A DNA stretch of 64,000 bases, taken from contig OX465581.1 in assembly GCA_950022655.1 (NCBI GenBank), positions 106,189,125 through 106,253,124 of the forward strand, written 5' to 3'. Positions 26,530 through 37,226 of the stretch are shown one piece after another. The position numbers were made by a program, and so were the translations under genes. Position 1 is the first letter of the stretch; each line of letters begins with the position of its first letter. Below the pieces are notes generated by a model. It had not been told where the DNA came from. It did not search any database and saw only the letters and a list, made by a program, of their open reading frames with translations. The DNA is from Alentia gelatinosa. Its lineage: Eukaryota; Annelida; Polychaeta; Phyllodocida; Polynoidae.

Positions 26530-27245
26530 CGTGGTCTTCTGTCACATATGGGGTGCCCTAGGGCTCAGTCTTGGGCCATTTGTTGATTTTTTTATATCGA
26601 CGAAATACCACATGTACTTAGTCGTATTGGTCTGTTTGTGAAGCTCTATGCGGATGGATTTGGCTTTCTACAAGTCAGATCGAAGCGAAGTTATAGTTGG
26701 TCAACAACTTTGACAAGAAGTTGAAAAATGTAATAAAAAAGCTTAATCATATTCTCCTGAGCATGTTGAGGTACAATTTAAGCGTGGCTATTGTCCTGAA
26801 ATTAAATAAACAATGTTAGGCTCAATTGCAAACTATGCATGTGCTATACATGGGAGCTCGTCAAATGGCCTATTTGCAAAACTACAGAGGCTACAGAATA
26901 GAGGTTTAAGGGTGTGGGTCTCATGGTGCACACTGTCAACCAGATGCATATCAAAGCCTAGATCTCGACTAGACGGAAAGAATTTATGACGGTCTATCTC
27001 AGGAAAATTGCGGTCAAGGATTGACTTTTTGATAAAGGAAATTCTAATGATATACTAAACAAGAGCAACTATGAAACCAATTTTTGAACTACCTAGGCCC
27101 AGAACAGAGTTCTTAAGACGAGCACCATTTTACCGAGGTTATCAGTTATGGAAAGAGCTCCCAGATATAGTTAGAAACGCCGACTTTAAACAGGTCTTTA
27201 AAAGTGCAGCTCGTAAGCACTTCCGACAACAGTATTTCTAAGTTG
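26530..27245 (+). pseudogene. Decayed LINE (jockey-type) fragment
   Basis: Conceptual translation in shifting frames shows a broken GVPxGSVLGP motif of a non-LTR reverse transcriptase at the start. It then shows NYACAIHGSSSNGLFAKLQ and RAPFYRGYQLWKELPD, both typical of the region downstream of the reverse transcriptase core in jockey/CR1-like elements. Several frameshifts and stops; inactive. Confidence 0.65.
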
Positions 27246-27734
27246 TTAGAACCCATAACCATTGATAAATTATTTGAAATCCGTTGATTATGGCCTCAAA
27301 GCCATTGATTACGGTAAACCGTCCGTTTATGCTGGAGAACAAAAACTAGTCCCTCGTGATATACTCGATAATATATCAATGCCTGTGTTTAAGTTATTCG
27401 AGAAGATGGATAATAGATAGAACAAACGAGGGTTTTGTGAAAAGGTGGCTCTGTGAACCACTCTTGGGTGACTTCGTAATGCATGTCAACTTCTTGTGGT
27501 TTAAAGCTGCCAATCCATAAAACAATCGATTATTGTCTATTAAATCAATATATCCATAGATAATCGCGAGCCGAGGCTAAGACCCCTCGCTGGCAAGCCG
27601 AAAAAGGAAATAAAAACAAATCCACTGACAACTCACCTACCTCGTGGAGTTTTGTTTGGAGTCAGGGGCAAGATTACTGCTCTCATAAAATAAGACAATA
27701 GCTATCTGCCCTATAGCTCTGCATGTAATATCGC

Positions 27735-27965
27735 CATTTACCTCACCCCGGTATTTTTCTCAATAGACTTAATATTAGGAAAGATCATACTCCATGGCCG
27801 TGAAGGTAGTGTACCCAATACTCATTAGCTAAATGGGTGATTTATTCTATCAATTAATAATGTTGTACGGGTTGAGATAAAATCGGAAACCCTTGGTCTG
27901 TACTCTACCGAGTTTGACCGCAGAGTGATTCACGAAGCGAAGTTATTATCGTGGGTTTTCTTCTA
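27735..27965 (+). repeat. Dispersed repeat family B, diverged copy
   Basis: It carries TTTTTCTCAATAGACTTAAT, a GTTGAGATAAAATCGGAAACC block and a terminal GATTCACGAAGCGAAG segment, matching the copy at 24538 in the same order with many differences. Confidence 0.5.
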
Positions 27966-28026
27966 ATTTTATTGACTGTAATATGTCCTTAGAAATTGAA
28001 TACTTATATAAAACGTCCTGACCTAT

Positions 28027-28148
28027 GGATGCTGTACAAGTCACGGAACGAGATGGTAATTTAAGGTTTGTACGGACCGAGGCATTTATGCCGAGTTATG
28101 TACAAACGGTAAAAATTATCGTCGAGTTCTGTGACTTGTACAAGCATG
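28027..28148. repeat. Foldback hairpin with GCTGTACAAGTCAC arms
   Basis: ATGCTGTACAAGTCACGGAAC on the left pairs with GTTCTGTGACTTGTACAAGC on the right, and pairing continues inward to GTTTGTAC/GTACAAAC with a loop of about 25 bases. Arms are roughly 45 bp. Confidence 0.6.
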
Positions 28149-28261
28149 GTTGGACGTTATATATTTACTATATACGCAAAAATTTAAAAAAAAGATCAAT
28201 TTTATTTGGTTTAACAAGCAATATTTTAATAAATGTGTATGGGTAGGTAGTCCTTATTTTC

Positions 28262-28286
28262 CTGTACGGACCACTGGTCCGTACAG
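28262..28286. other. Near-perfect 25-bp palindrome
   Basis: CTGTACGGACCA and TGGTCCGTACAG are exact 12-bp arms around a single central C. The half-site GTACGGACC also occurs in the loop of the hairpin just upstream (about 28070). Confidence 0.8.
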
Positions 28287-29320
28287 TATTTTTACATCAA
28301 CGGTGCATATTTACAGTATATACGGCATGGGTATATAATAAAGAAAATAACGAGAAAATAACGAGAAACAAAACACGCGTGAGAGGTTTGGTTGTTTCAA
28401 GAAGGCTGGTCCTACGTGATGGTGTATAGTGAAACACTCAACGTTGTTGATGATTACCTACTGTCAGCCTGGGTCTACCACTTAATATGTGACATATGGC
28501 ATGACATGAGGAGGTCAATAGCAAGCGACATAATGTAAAGAGGGCCGACTTGTCCCAACAAATACGGAAATAAGGCGTGTAATGACTATAGATTCAAAGT
28601 ATAATGTACTTTTCTAAAAGTTATATTTGTTGAATCTCTGTTGAGTTTTACATGTAGGCTGCAGTCTGTCGAGAACATGAGAAATGAGAGACTACCGAAA
28701 CTCATCGAAATCAAACAAATTTAAGACATTAACTGATTTATGTAATTGACAAACAATATGGGAGGATTGTATGAAATATGTGATGCAAGAGATGGAAAGT
28801 TCCTATCAGATGAGGTAGACCATTTAAACCACTATTATGGGCAATTGATCATTGGCATGTTCGGAGTCGAGTAGTTTTTAGAGCATGACTATTCAAGTAG
28901 GGTAAAAAGAAATGTAGTCCAGCTTTTCGTCTTTCGTTTATAAATGCCCGTGGACTAAGAGGCAAGATGAATTACTCCTCACTAGGATTTTGAATGCTCA
29001 TAAAAAGAATAGAATGAAAATGTTTAAAACTTCTAAACTCTCAATTGTATATTTGCATCCATTCCATCAGATCTATTTACTCTTTTTATTAAATCCATTG
29101 CATCTTGATTAATCTAGAAGAAAAATACTATTCCTGCTTACTGTACACACATCAAACCAGATGTCGTCATTAATGGAGCATGACTCGAATGATTTTGTGA
29201 TAAATGGAGATTGTATTGACGTAGAAAGACAGTAAGCCTGTTTATGTATTCTCATATACCTAAAATTGGCGAAATTCTACCTAGTCATGTCATCACACAC
29301 ACTGTAAGCCACGGTGTGAC
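28287..29320. other. Spacer, possibly eroded 5' end of the LINE
   Basis: No clear gene. From about 28930 a phrase like INARGLRGKMNYSSL can be read on the plus strand, as in the endonuclease start of some LINEs, but frames break at once and I do not claim it. Confidence 0.3.
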
Positions 29321-29346
29321 ATATGGTCGTAAATACGACGTTTACC

Positions 29347-29440
29347 GGAGAACTCCACCCGAAACGAACTCGACCAGTAGTTGTCAGGAGAACTCGACCC
29401 GTTTTGGAGAGATTGCTTGAAGAACTCGACCCGTTTCAAA
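29347..29440 (+). repeat. Four imperfect GAACTCGACCCG repeats
   Basis: Units based on GAACTCGACCCG(T/A)TT recur at about 29348, 29366, 29389 and 29421. The same unit occurs four times in inverted orientation at 45501-45574, on the other side of the LINE/LTR insertion complex. Confidence 0.7.
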
Positions 29441-29499
29441 TACTTATGAATAAGATATTTTCATATAGAAAGAACGGTATAGAAAGCATATTTACTCTC

Positions 29500-30720
29500 T
29501 ATGGACTGGGATACCTTTTGGAACACTGACAACCCTAACTTGTTATGGGCAAGAATTCATTGTGAACTCACTAATTACCTAGATGCTAATTGTCCAGTAC
29601 GTGAAATGAAACATATCAAGGTGAAGGATCCCTGGGTTTCTGATTCAGTATATAGCAAAATAATGAAAGGCAATTATTAATACAGGAATATATGGTTGAC
29701 AAAGATCAGGTTAAAATAAAACGAGCTAAATAACTCAACCTACAGATAAAAAGCGAACTAAAAGGAGCTAAAGACAGCTTTATGCTTGATCAAGTTGAAT
29801 CGTGTAAGAGCAGACCCAAAGAAGTTCTGGAGAGAAATTGATGAATTAGTAAATGGTATCAAGAAAAGAACCATGTGTGCTTTAATAAATGACTCAACTG
29901 ATGAAGACATAGACATATAAGATACCGCAAATTACATTAACCATTTCATCGCAACCATTGGTGAAGAGTTATATAACAAGATTGAAGATTGTGGTCGAAT
30001 AGAATATGTTGACAAATTAACACATGAATCCAAAATAACCAATGATCTTACCATTAAATCAAATGAAGAAGAGGTTGCTGGTCTAATTAAAATGATCCTT
30101 GTAAGCAAGTCATCTGGGTTTGAGAGATATCTCTGGTGCTGCCATGAAAGATACCATGACCATACTCTTACAACATTTCGTACATCTATTTGAATGTTCT
30201 CTTAACACCGGAATAATCCCTGACCAATGGAAAGAAGGACTTGTGGTCCCAATACCCAAAGGTGGAGACACAAGGTTGATCACTAATTGGAGACCCATAA
30301 CTTTGCTATCCTCACCGCCCAAAATCTTAGAGAAAATTGTTCATGGGTTACTTTATGCTGAACTTGATAACAGCTCCCTCCCAACTCAGAGCAAATTTGG
30401 TTTTAGAAAAAACATGGGTACAATCAACGCATTTCTGACCTATATGAGGGAAGGGATAAAGGGAATGTTTCGGCCTTGTGCTATGTGGAACTTAAAGAGG
30501 CCTTTGCTTCTGTACTGCATAATATATTACTGGCTAAAATTAAATCTATGTTGCAAATCCCAATGAACTTATATACATGGCTAGAGAGTTATCTTGAATA
30601 AAGAACCCAAAGAGTTATTATCAATGATTCCATCTCTGAAATCGAGAAGGTTGGTTTCGGAGTGCCTCAAGGTTCGGTACTGGGTCCCCTCCTGTTCATT
30701 ATTTATGTAAATGATATGTG
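29500..30720 (+). mobile_element. LINE (APE-type, jockey superfamily), 5' piece: linker and first half of reverse transcriptase
   Basis: Plus-strand translation, with a few stops and frame changes, gives a linker (MDWDTFW, WARIHCEL) and then reverse transcriptase blocks: NTGIIPDQWKEGLVVPIPKG, TNWRPITLLSSPPKILEKI, QSKFGFRKNMGTINAF and GVPQGSVLGPLLFIIYVND. These are the ordered motifs of non-LTR retrotransposon reverse transcriptases. The coding sequence stops abruptly at 30720, where the LTR element begins. The catalytic YADD motif lies 13.4 kb downstream. Not functional as it stands. The true 5' end is unclear. Confidence 0.8.
30717..30720 (+). repeat. Left target-site duplication TGTG
   Basis: TGTG directly precedes the 5' LTR and recurs right after the 3' LTR at 44145-44148. 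A short duplication of 4-5 bp is usual for Ty3/gypsy integration. Confidence 0.75.
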
Positions 30721-31272
30721 TGTAGGGGTCAGGGCAGTCGAGCAGCGTTGTTTCACTTTAGAACTAGGTGGCGCGAGAGCCGATCCTTGCTGTGTGGTAT
30801 GGACGGCGGACCCGCAGTATGTAAATGCTGCGGGTTCACCCGCATTACGTAACTCGGCCGCTATATAAGGTCGAGTCCACAGCGGGTTGATAGGACTTCT
30901 CACGGTGCCTCTTTACGGAGTGAACGTCTGAAGCCTCACGAGTTGGTTAGGTTGTGTTGAAACACCTTTCAACGTTGAAGAGACCAGTATCTCTTCCCGC
31001 GCTAGTTGGTGCCCCGTAGCATCAACGAATTGTGTATTACTTCCAGTAATAAATGAACGGTAAACTGAAACTGTCCGGAGTCTGGTTTTCTATTCGCGGT
31101 TAAGTGGTAGTTGGTAGATCTCGGATCTCCCTCCCTTCTCCAGTGGGTAAAGCCGAACCCACCTGTATTGGCACGGAAAGTACAGGGTAGCGACTAGTCT
31201 CGGAACCTCTGGTCGGCTGGCGATCGCGGAGAGTGGTAACACACTTTCAGCGACTAGAGGGTAACCGCTACA
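30721..31272 (+). repeat. 5' LTR (552 bp)
   Basis: It starts TGTAGGGG and ends CTACA. A CTATATAAGG promoter box is at 30861-30870 and an AATAAA signal at 31048-31053, giving a plausible U3-R-U5 layout. It differs from the 3' LTR at about 30803, 30938, 31054 and 31220 only. Confidence 0.93.
30861..30870 (+). promoter_or_regulatory. LTR TATA box
   Basis: CTATATAAGG in the 5' LTR, about 180 bp upstream of the LTR poly(A) signal. An equivalent TATATAA is kept in the diverged solo LTR at 23685, which supports function. Confidence 0.7.
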
Positions 31273-31273
31273 T

Positions 31274-31291
31274 TGGTGCCGTGACCAGGAT
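31274..31291 (+). other. Primer-binding site
   Basis: TGGTGCCGTGACCAGGAT begins two bases after the 5' LTR; the initial TGG would pair with the CCA end of a tRNA. I cannot assign the tRNA. Confidence 0.65.
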
Positions 31292-31332
31292 CTTTGGCTG
31301 CTTGCACAGCCGAAGATCACTGGAGAGGTAGG

Positions 31333-32757
31333 ATGGCGGAGAAGCCGGGTGTAAAAACCCGGTCAAAGATCGCCGAGCAGAGCCCTGCCGCAGAAGGCGT
31401 AGCCAGCCCGGAGAAGACACAAGATGTCCGTACTCCAGTGGAAGCTGCTAGCCAGTCGCGGAAGAAGGCTGTGAGGAACGTGGCTGAGCAACTAAGCTCA
31501 ACCGTGCTCCACATGGGGACCCCTAGAGCGGACTCCATGGAAGAAAAGGACCTGGAAGGAGTAAGCCGAATAGGCGATTCCGAAGAGGGTCCTGAACGTG
31601 GGGAAACCCCACTAACCCGGCCTAAGATCGATTCTCGGATCGATCACGAAGCCGAGCAACGTCAAGCGAAGCAGCGTCTACTCGAAGAGCAAGATACTGC
31701 TAAGTTGATGTTGCAAGATGTGTATTCTCGGGCCAAGGTAGCCGCTGAGTCACTGCGAGTGCAGAAAGAACAGCTTGCTTTGGCCGAGGATCAAGAAAAG
31801 GCGGTATTGGCGCGCACACAGCGCGCAGAGGCAGACTATGTTTTAAAGTATAGGACTCCACCGCCAGGTTGGCAGAGTGTGACCAAGGATCACGTATACT
31901 CCCCACAAGGGAATGCAACGGGTCCTCGTGTGTTTACTCCGCCACGGATAGATCGGAGACCTCCGATGGTGAACTTCACTTCCCCAACGGACTCTCTGAA
32001 AGACTCTACGCATGCTAGTGATAGGGGAGTACTGTCTAATTCCGCGATAGCTGAATTAGGACTTAATCCTGTACTTGCGGAGAGTAACGCGGATCGGGTG
32101 TTCAATCGATCTCTAGCACAGGCTAGAGATGTCCCGATTGTGAGACCGGCAGAAACGGCCAGACGTAACGCCATTATTCCGAAGCCTTTTGGTAAAGGAA
32201 TGGTGTGGGAACACTGGTTTGCCGGGTTCTGTGAGGATGTCCAGTGCAATGGATGGAGTACTACGGATGCATTGCCGTACCTCATGAGAGCGTTGCGAGA
32301 TGGACCTGGCGAGGCTGCTTTACGTGCCTACCGGCGTTCGACTACGCATGGATGGGATGCCCTTGTAGAAGTGGCGTCCTATTACTGTGGGCAGCTAGTA
32401 ACGCTGAACCCTCGTTCGACTTTTCTAAGTCGGATACAGGGTAAAGAAGAGTCCGCCCGTGCTTACGGGTTAGCCTTACAGCAATTGCTGATGGAGGTTT
32501 ACCCCGGTACTAGACTGGACTCACCGGCACTGCATGAGGATCTACAAACTCAGTTTGTGAAGGGTCTCAGAGACGAGGACATCTGCACAGAGGTGGTCTC
32601 GAAATGGGAGCCTGGTATGACCCTCATACAGGTGTTGAAAATAGTGGACGCCTATGAACAAAGGTGTGCTCTGTTTGGACAGTATGGAAAACCTGCGAGT
32701 AAAACCCGGGTTGCCATGCTAACGCCATCCTGGGAACAGGATGAGTTGGCGACCTAA
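31333..32757 (+). CDS. gag: Retrotransposon gag (capsid part), 474 residues, ends at an in-frame TAA
   Basis: The ATG at 31333 follows the primer site by 40 bp. The N-terminal third is charged and Ser/Thr-rich. A coiled-coil-like stretch lies around residues 100-170 (many E, Q, A, K). The C-terminal 170 residues resemble a retrotransposon gag capsid domain (WEHWFAGFCEDVQCNGW, DGPGEAALRAYRR, KGLRDEDICTEV). The TAA at 32755 is followed in the same frame by the zinc-knuckle segment, so capsid and nucleocapsid were probably one protein. The stop is either a mutation or a readthrough point. Confidence 0.85.
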   Translation: MAEKPGVKTRSKIAEQSPAAEGVASPEKTQDVRTPVEAASQSRKKAVRNVAEQLSSTVLHMGTPRADSMEEKDLEGVSRIGDSEEGPERGETPLTRPKIDSRIDHEAEQRQAKQRLLEEQDTAKLMLQDVYSRAKVAAESLRVQKEQLALAEDQEKAVLARTQRAEADYVLKYRTPPPGWQSVTKDHVYSPQGNATGPRVFTPPRIDRRPPMVNFTSPTDSLKDSTHASDRGVLSNSAIAELGLNPVLAESNADRVFNRSLAQARDVPIVRPAETARRNAIIPKPFGKGMVWEHWFAGFCEDVQCNGWSTTDALPYLMRALRDGPGEAALRAYRRSTTHGWDALVEVASYYCGQLVTLNPRSTFLSRIQGKEESARAYGLALQQLLMEVYPGTRLDSPALHEDLQTQFVKGLRDEDICTEVVSKWEPGMTLIQVLKIVDAYEQRCALFGQYGKPASKTRVAMLTPSWEQDELAT

Positions 32758-32775
32758 GAAACCAGCGACCCCGAA

Positions 32776-33123
32776 ATGGAGGATGTACTCTCCGCAGTGC
32801 GGTCAATGGTACTCGGACGCCGTGGTTTCCGCGGTAGGGGCCGTGGCCGGTTGAATCCAGGGAGGCCCAGAAATGGGAACCCTCAGGTGACAGAACAGGC
32901 CGTGGGTAAAGATTCCAAGGAATCACCTACTGTTACGGAATTGTTGCTGCAGATCAACGAAAGGTTATCGCAATTGGAGAAAAACCAATTGGATACTCGA
33001 CGTTGTTGGCAGTGCGGAAAGACTGGGCACATTTCTCCGGAATGTCCCCAGAAGCTGGCTGCTGTAGAAACCACAGACGGCCCTCTAGCTTTGCCTTCCC
33101 CTCCTGAGGATCCGGTAAACTAG
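32776..33123 (+). CDS. gag: Gag nucleocapsid segment with CCHC zinc knuckle
   Basis: Same reading frame as the preceding gag ORF, beyond its TAA. It has an RG-rich nucleic-acid-binding stretch (GRRGFRGRGRGR), a short helix, and the knuckle CWQCGKTGHISPEC (C-x2-C-x4-H-x4-C). It ends at TAG 33121. The pol frame, which is -1 relative to gag, opens at 33108, so the two overlap by 16 bp. A GGTAAAC run in the overlap could be a weak slippage site. Confidence 0.8.
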   Translation: MEDVLSAVRSMVLGRRGFRGRGRGRLNPGRPRNGNPQVTEQAVGKDSKESPTVTELLLQINERLSQLEKNQLDTRRCWQCGKTGHISPECPQKLAAVETTDGPLALPSPPEDPVN

Positions 33124-36100
33124 AACGGGCTACGGTAAGTGGCAAAATAGTAGCCCCTGCAACTGTACGCCTGAGTACACAAACTGGAGAACCAGCGAGT
33201 AAAGTGAATCTTACTCGGACCAGAGAGGAAGAGATTTCGAGTCAGATTGCTACAATTTGCTCTCGCTATCTATCTCCGAGACATCCCTGCTTACAATGGT
33301 TACGCCAGCGTGGATGGGACCTCGGGACCCTCGATGGTATTTCCCGGTTTATTCAGCAGCCTTCTCCTCTAGGGGGGTGACGATGGTATGTGCCTGTGAG
33401 AATTCAGGGGTTGAAAGTAGATTTGTTGGTTGATACGGGAGCAAGCCGCTCTGTGTTGAACCACAGTTTATATAAGACTTTTGAATTTGATCCGGAATGT
33501 AAAGTTTCGGAAGCAAGTGCAAGGGCTGCTAATGGTGCTCCGTTGAAGTGCTACGGCAAAGTGATTATCCCGATCTCAGTAGGTAACACTGAATTAGTGT
33601 GGAGTCCCATACTCAGTGATATCGAAGAGAATGGAATAATTGGAATAGACTTCCAAGCGTTGTATGGAGTGTCATTGGACCTTCAACAAGGCCTGCTTCG
33701 GATTAAACACCCGGAACAGCTGGAAGTAGAATGTTCCTGTAGACGGATTTCTTCAGTGGTCTCTGTCAGGCAGGATGTAAGCATCGCCCCTCAGCAGATG
33801 GTAAATGTGCTAATAGCTGGGGAAGGTGACTTGCCGTTGGCAGATGCTATGTTTGAGCCTGATCCGATGTTATTTCCAGACAAAGGATTACAGGCTTGGG
33901 ACACTCTTATGGGTGGAGCTCGGATCGGATCTATACCCGTGAGTAATCATACTACGGGGAGGATAGTGTTGAAGAAAGATGACGTTGTTGGCCGAGTAAT
34001 ATTGGCTAACTCCGTAGATACAGTGGAGATCCGTCCTCTAGGTATATCATCTATCGACAACAACCCGAGAGAAGAGAGGATTGGGTGCGTGAACACAAAC
34101 TCGGAAAAAGATCCCGGGTCTACAGTTCTGCACGAGACCCTAGAAACTCTGATCACTGCTGCAGATGCCCTAACAAGCGCGGAGCAACGAGAATTAAGAG
34201 TTATGCTAGGAAGGTGGAATAAGATCTTTGCGCGGCCAGGAGACCCATTGGGTAGAACTGATCGTGCAGGGCACCACATAGATACAGAGGGAAACATTCC
34301 ATTTAGACTACCCTACCGGAGACTACCGCCCATAAAGCGGGAAGCTTTGGAAGAGGAGTTACAGAAAATGCTTTCTCAAGATGTGATCATACCCAGCGAA
34401 AGCCCTTGGGCCAGCCCTGTGGTGATGGTTACTAAGAAGGACGGTACTTGCCGGTTCTGTATTGACTACAGAAAACTGAACGGTATCACCCGAAAGAACG
34501 CCTATCCAATACCACGGATCGATGAGAGTCTCGACTCTCTCGGGGGGAACCAATGGTTTTGTACCTTGGATCTCCAAACCGGATATTTGCAGGTAAAGAT
34601 GGCTAGTGAGGATCAGCCGAAAACTGCCTTCACTACCCACGAAGGGCTGTATGAATTTACAGTAATGCCCTTTGGCCTCTGCAATGCCCCGGCTACGTTT
34701 GAATCCATGATGGATCAGATGCTGAGAGGCTTGCAGTGGAAGAAATGTTTGGTTTATTTAGACGACATAATTGTTTTCGGGAAAACCGTGGAACAATGTC
34801 TGAATAACCTAGCGGAGGTCTTTGAACGTATAGAGTCTTACGGCTTGAAACTCAAACCTCAGAAATGTAAACTGTTCAAACAATCAGTGGAGTACTTGGG
34901 TAGGATAGTTGCGGGTGATGGTATCCGCGCTGACCCATCCAAGTTGGAAGTAGTGGCCAAATGGCCTCGACCCCGGAATATAAAAGAAGTAAGATCTTTC
35001 CTCGGATTCTGTTCATATTATCGTGACTTTATCCCGGGTTTTTCCGAAACTGCCCATGCTTTGCAACAGTATGTAGTCCAGGACAAAGCCGGAAAGTCGA
35101 AGGATATTCTATGGAATTCCGCGGCCGAGGAAGCGTTCTCGGGACTAAAGAGAAAGTTTGAAGAGACTCCGGTCCTCCATTATCCATTGCCTCAGGGTCG
35201 ATTCATCCTTGATACCGACGCGAGCAATGACAGTATTGGAGCGGCACTGTCTCAGATACAGAACGGAGTAGAAGTTCCCATTGCTTTTGCAAGTAATAGC
35301 TTGAATAAGGCACAGCGGAACTACTGTACTACAAAGAGAGAACTTCTCGCTGTAGTAGTATACGTAAGGAAATATCGACACTTCCTCGGAGGTGGAGATT
35401 TCACGTTACGTACGGATCATTCCTCGTTGAAATGGCTCTTTAACTTTAAAGACGCCGAAGGAATGATCGGAAGATGGCTGGCAGCTTTATCCGAATTCGG
35501 ACTTAAGAACTGTCAGATAGAACACAGACCCGGTAAATCACACATTAACGCGGATAGCCTCTCCCGGAGACCATTGCGTAAGTGTGGGCGACCCGACTGT
35601 GTAGACTGTGGGGAACATGATGCTATCTTGGCTGCGTTGCACCAGATGGGTAATCCTGATCCCGCGTTTTATCAGTGGACACTGGAACAGACCCGAGAAG
35701 CTCAACAGAGTGATCCGGATATGTCCCGGTTGATTAAACTGGTAAAAAATGGCCTCCATAGACCACAAGGAAAGGAACTCTCAATAGAGAACCGGGAGTT
35801 CCAAATACTCTGTAGTCAATGGACAGAATTGACTGTGAGGGATAATGTGCTATATAGGGTGAGAACCACAGTGTGTCCAGTAAGGAGACATTTACAGTTG
35901 GTTGTACCCATAGCACTGCGTCCTGGACTTTTGACTCTGTGTCATGAGCATAGAAGTTCGGCACATTTCGGAAAAAAGAGGACTGCCGCTAAAATAAAGC
36001 GACATTACTACTGGCCCGGAATGAACGCCGACATAGAGCGATGGATTCTAGAATGCGCGGTCTGTTGTAGGGTTAAGCCCGGCGAAGGCATAGGGAAGAT

Positions 36101-37226
36101 GCCCTTACAACAAGAGCTATTTGGAGTCCGGTTTGCCCGCATTGCTCTCGATATCATTTCTGGTATCGATGAGTCCGATGACGGCAATACCTGCATGATG
36201 GTGGTGATGGATTACTACACAAAATATGTGCAGATCTATCCCATGAAAGATCACAAAGCTGCTACCTGCGCGGAAGCACTTGTGAAGAATTGGGTGCTAT
36301 GTTTCGGAGCTCCGAGTATTTTACACTCCGACCAGGGAAGAGAATTTGAGTCTCAAATTTGGCAGGAAATGTGTAGAATATTAGAGATCAAGAAAACACG
36401 CACCAACCCGTATCGTCCTCAATCAGATGGGATGGTAGAGCGGTTCAATCGAACGTTGATACAGTGCTTGTGCACGATGGTCAATGAAAGCCGCAGTAAC
36501 TGGGACGAGTTAGCACCCTTTATAGCACACGCTTACAATGGTACTATTCATTCTAGTACGGGGTGTTCACCTAATCTACTTGTCTTCGGAGAAGAGATTG
36601 TGATGCCCGCAGACATTGTTTATGGGGTGCCGGGAGTCTCCGCTGAGATACCCTGCCCTATAGGGTTCGTGGAAAAACTTCGGGAACGCTTTGTGGAGGC
36701 TTATTACCGAGCAAGGCGAGGCCTAGAGAAAGCCGCGGAGTGGCAAAGGTCGGGACATGATGTTCGACTAAAGCCGAGAAAGTTCCAGGTTGGAGACCGA
36801 GTAATACGATATCACTCACCGTTAGTGAATGTAAAACTCGCCCCAAACTGGCATGGTCCGTTTGTTATAGTTGAAGTGCTGTCAGAAATGACAGTAGTCA
36901 TCGAAGATGAATGGACACGGAAGCGCTATAAGTCGCATGTTGCTCGATTGAGAACATGGCACTGTACGCGCAATAGAGCTGGCTCTGATAACACGCCCCG
37001 CCCCAGCCGGTACCGCTTTCAGCGAAGCCAACTCGCAGGGCAGGGAAGTCCCGGGTCAAAGCCGGTAAGAGTTGCAAGGGCCCTCCGCCAACACGGCGGA
37101 AGCCTGGGCCCTGTTTTTCAGTTGAGACGATCTCAAGTTGAGACCGTTTGGAAGCCAAACTGTTTTTCAGTTGAGACGATCTCTGGGGATCTCAGCCTGA
37201 GACTGAGATGCGACCGTTTTGGGTGA
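33108..37226 (+). CDS. pol: Ty3/gypsy pol polyprotein (PR-RT-RH-IN), disrupted
   Basis: The frame is open from 33108 except for one TGA at 33378, then open to 37226. Protease DTGA lies at 33432-33443; reverse transcriptase YLDD at 34754-34765, with FTVMPFGLCNAPATFE just before; RNase H around DTDASNDSIGAA near 35210; integrase HHCC zinc motif near 35943-36070; integrase catalytic D, D, E at about 36150, 36330 and 36438 (second spacing 35 residues, as usual); and a GPY/F module (WHGPFVIVEV) near 36850. No chromodomain is visible. The last ~38 codons to 37226 are MITE sequence, and the genuine C terminus resumes after 37917. The order PR-RT-RH-IN with this integrase type places it in Ty3/gypsy. 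Confidence 0.93.
33378..33380 (+). other. In-frame TGA between gag and protease
   Basis: The pol frame reads openly from 33108 to this TGA and again after it, with protease beginning about 15 codons later. Either a disabling mutation or a boundary crossed by readthrough. Confidence 0.7.

Noticed and set aside
30662..30868. ORF joining GVPQGSVLGPLLF to other sequence
   Set aside because: A chimera running from the LINE reverse transcriptase into the 5' LTR, not a gene.
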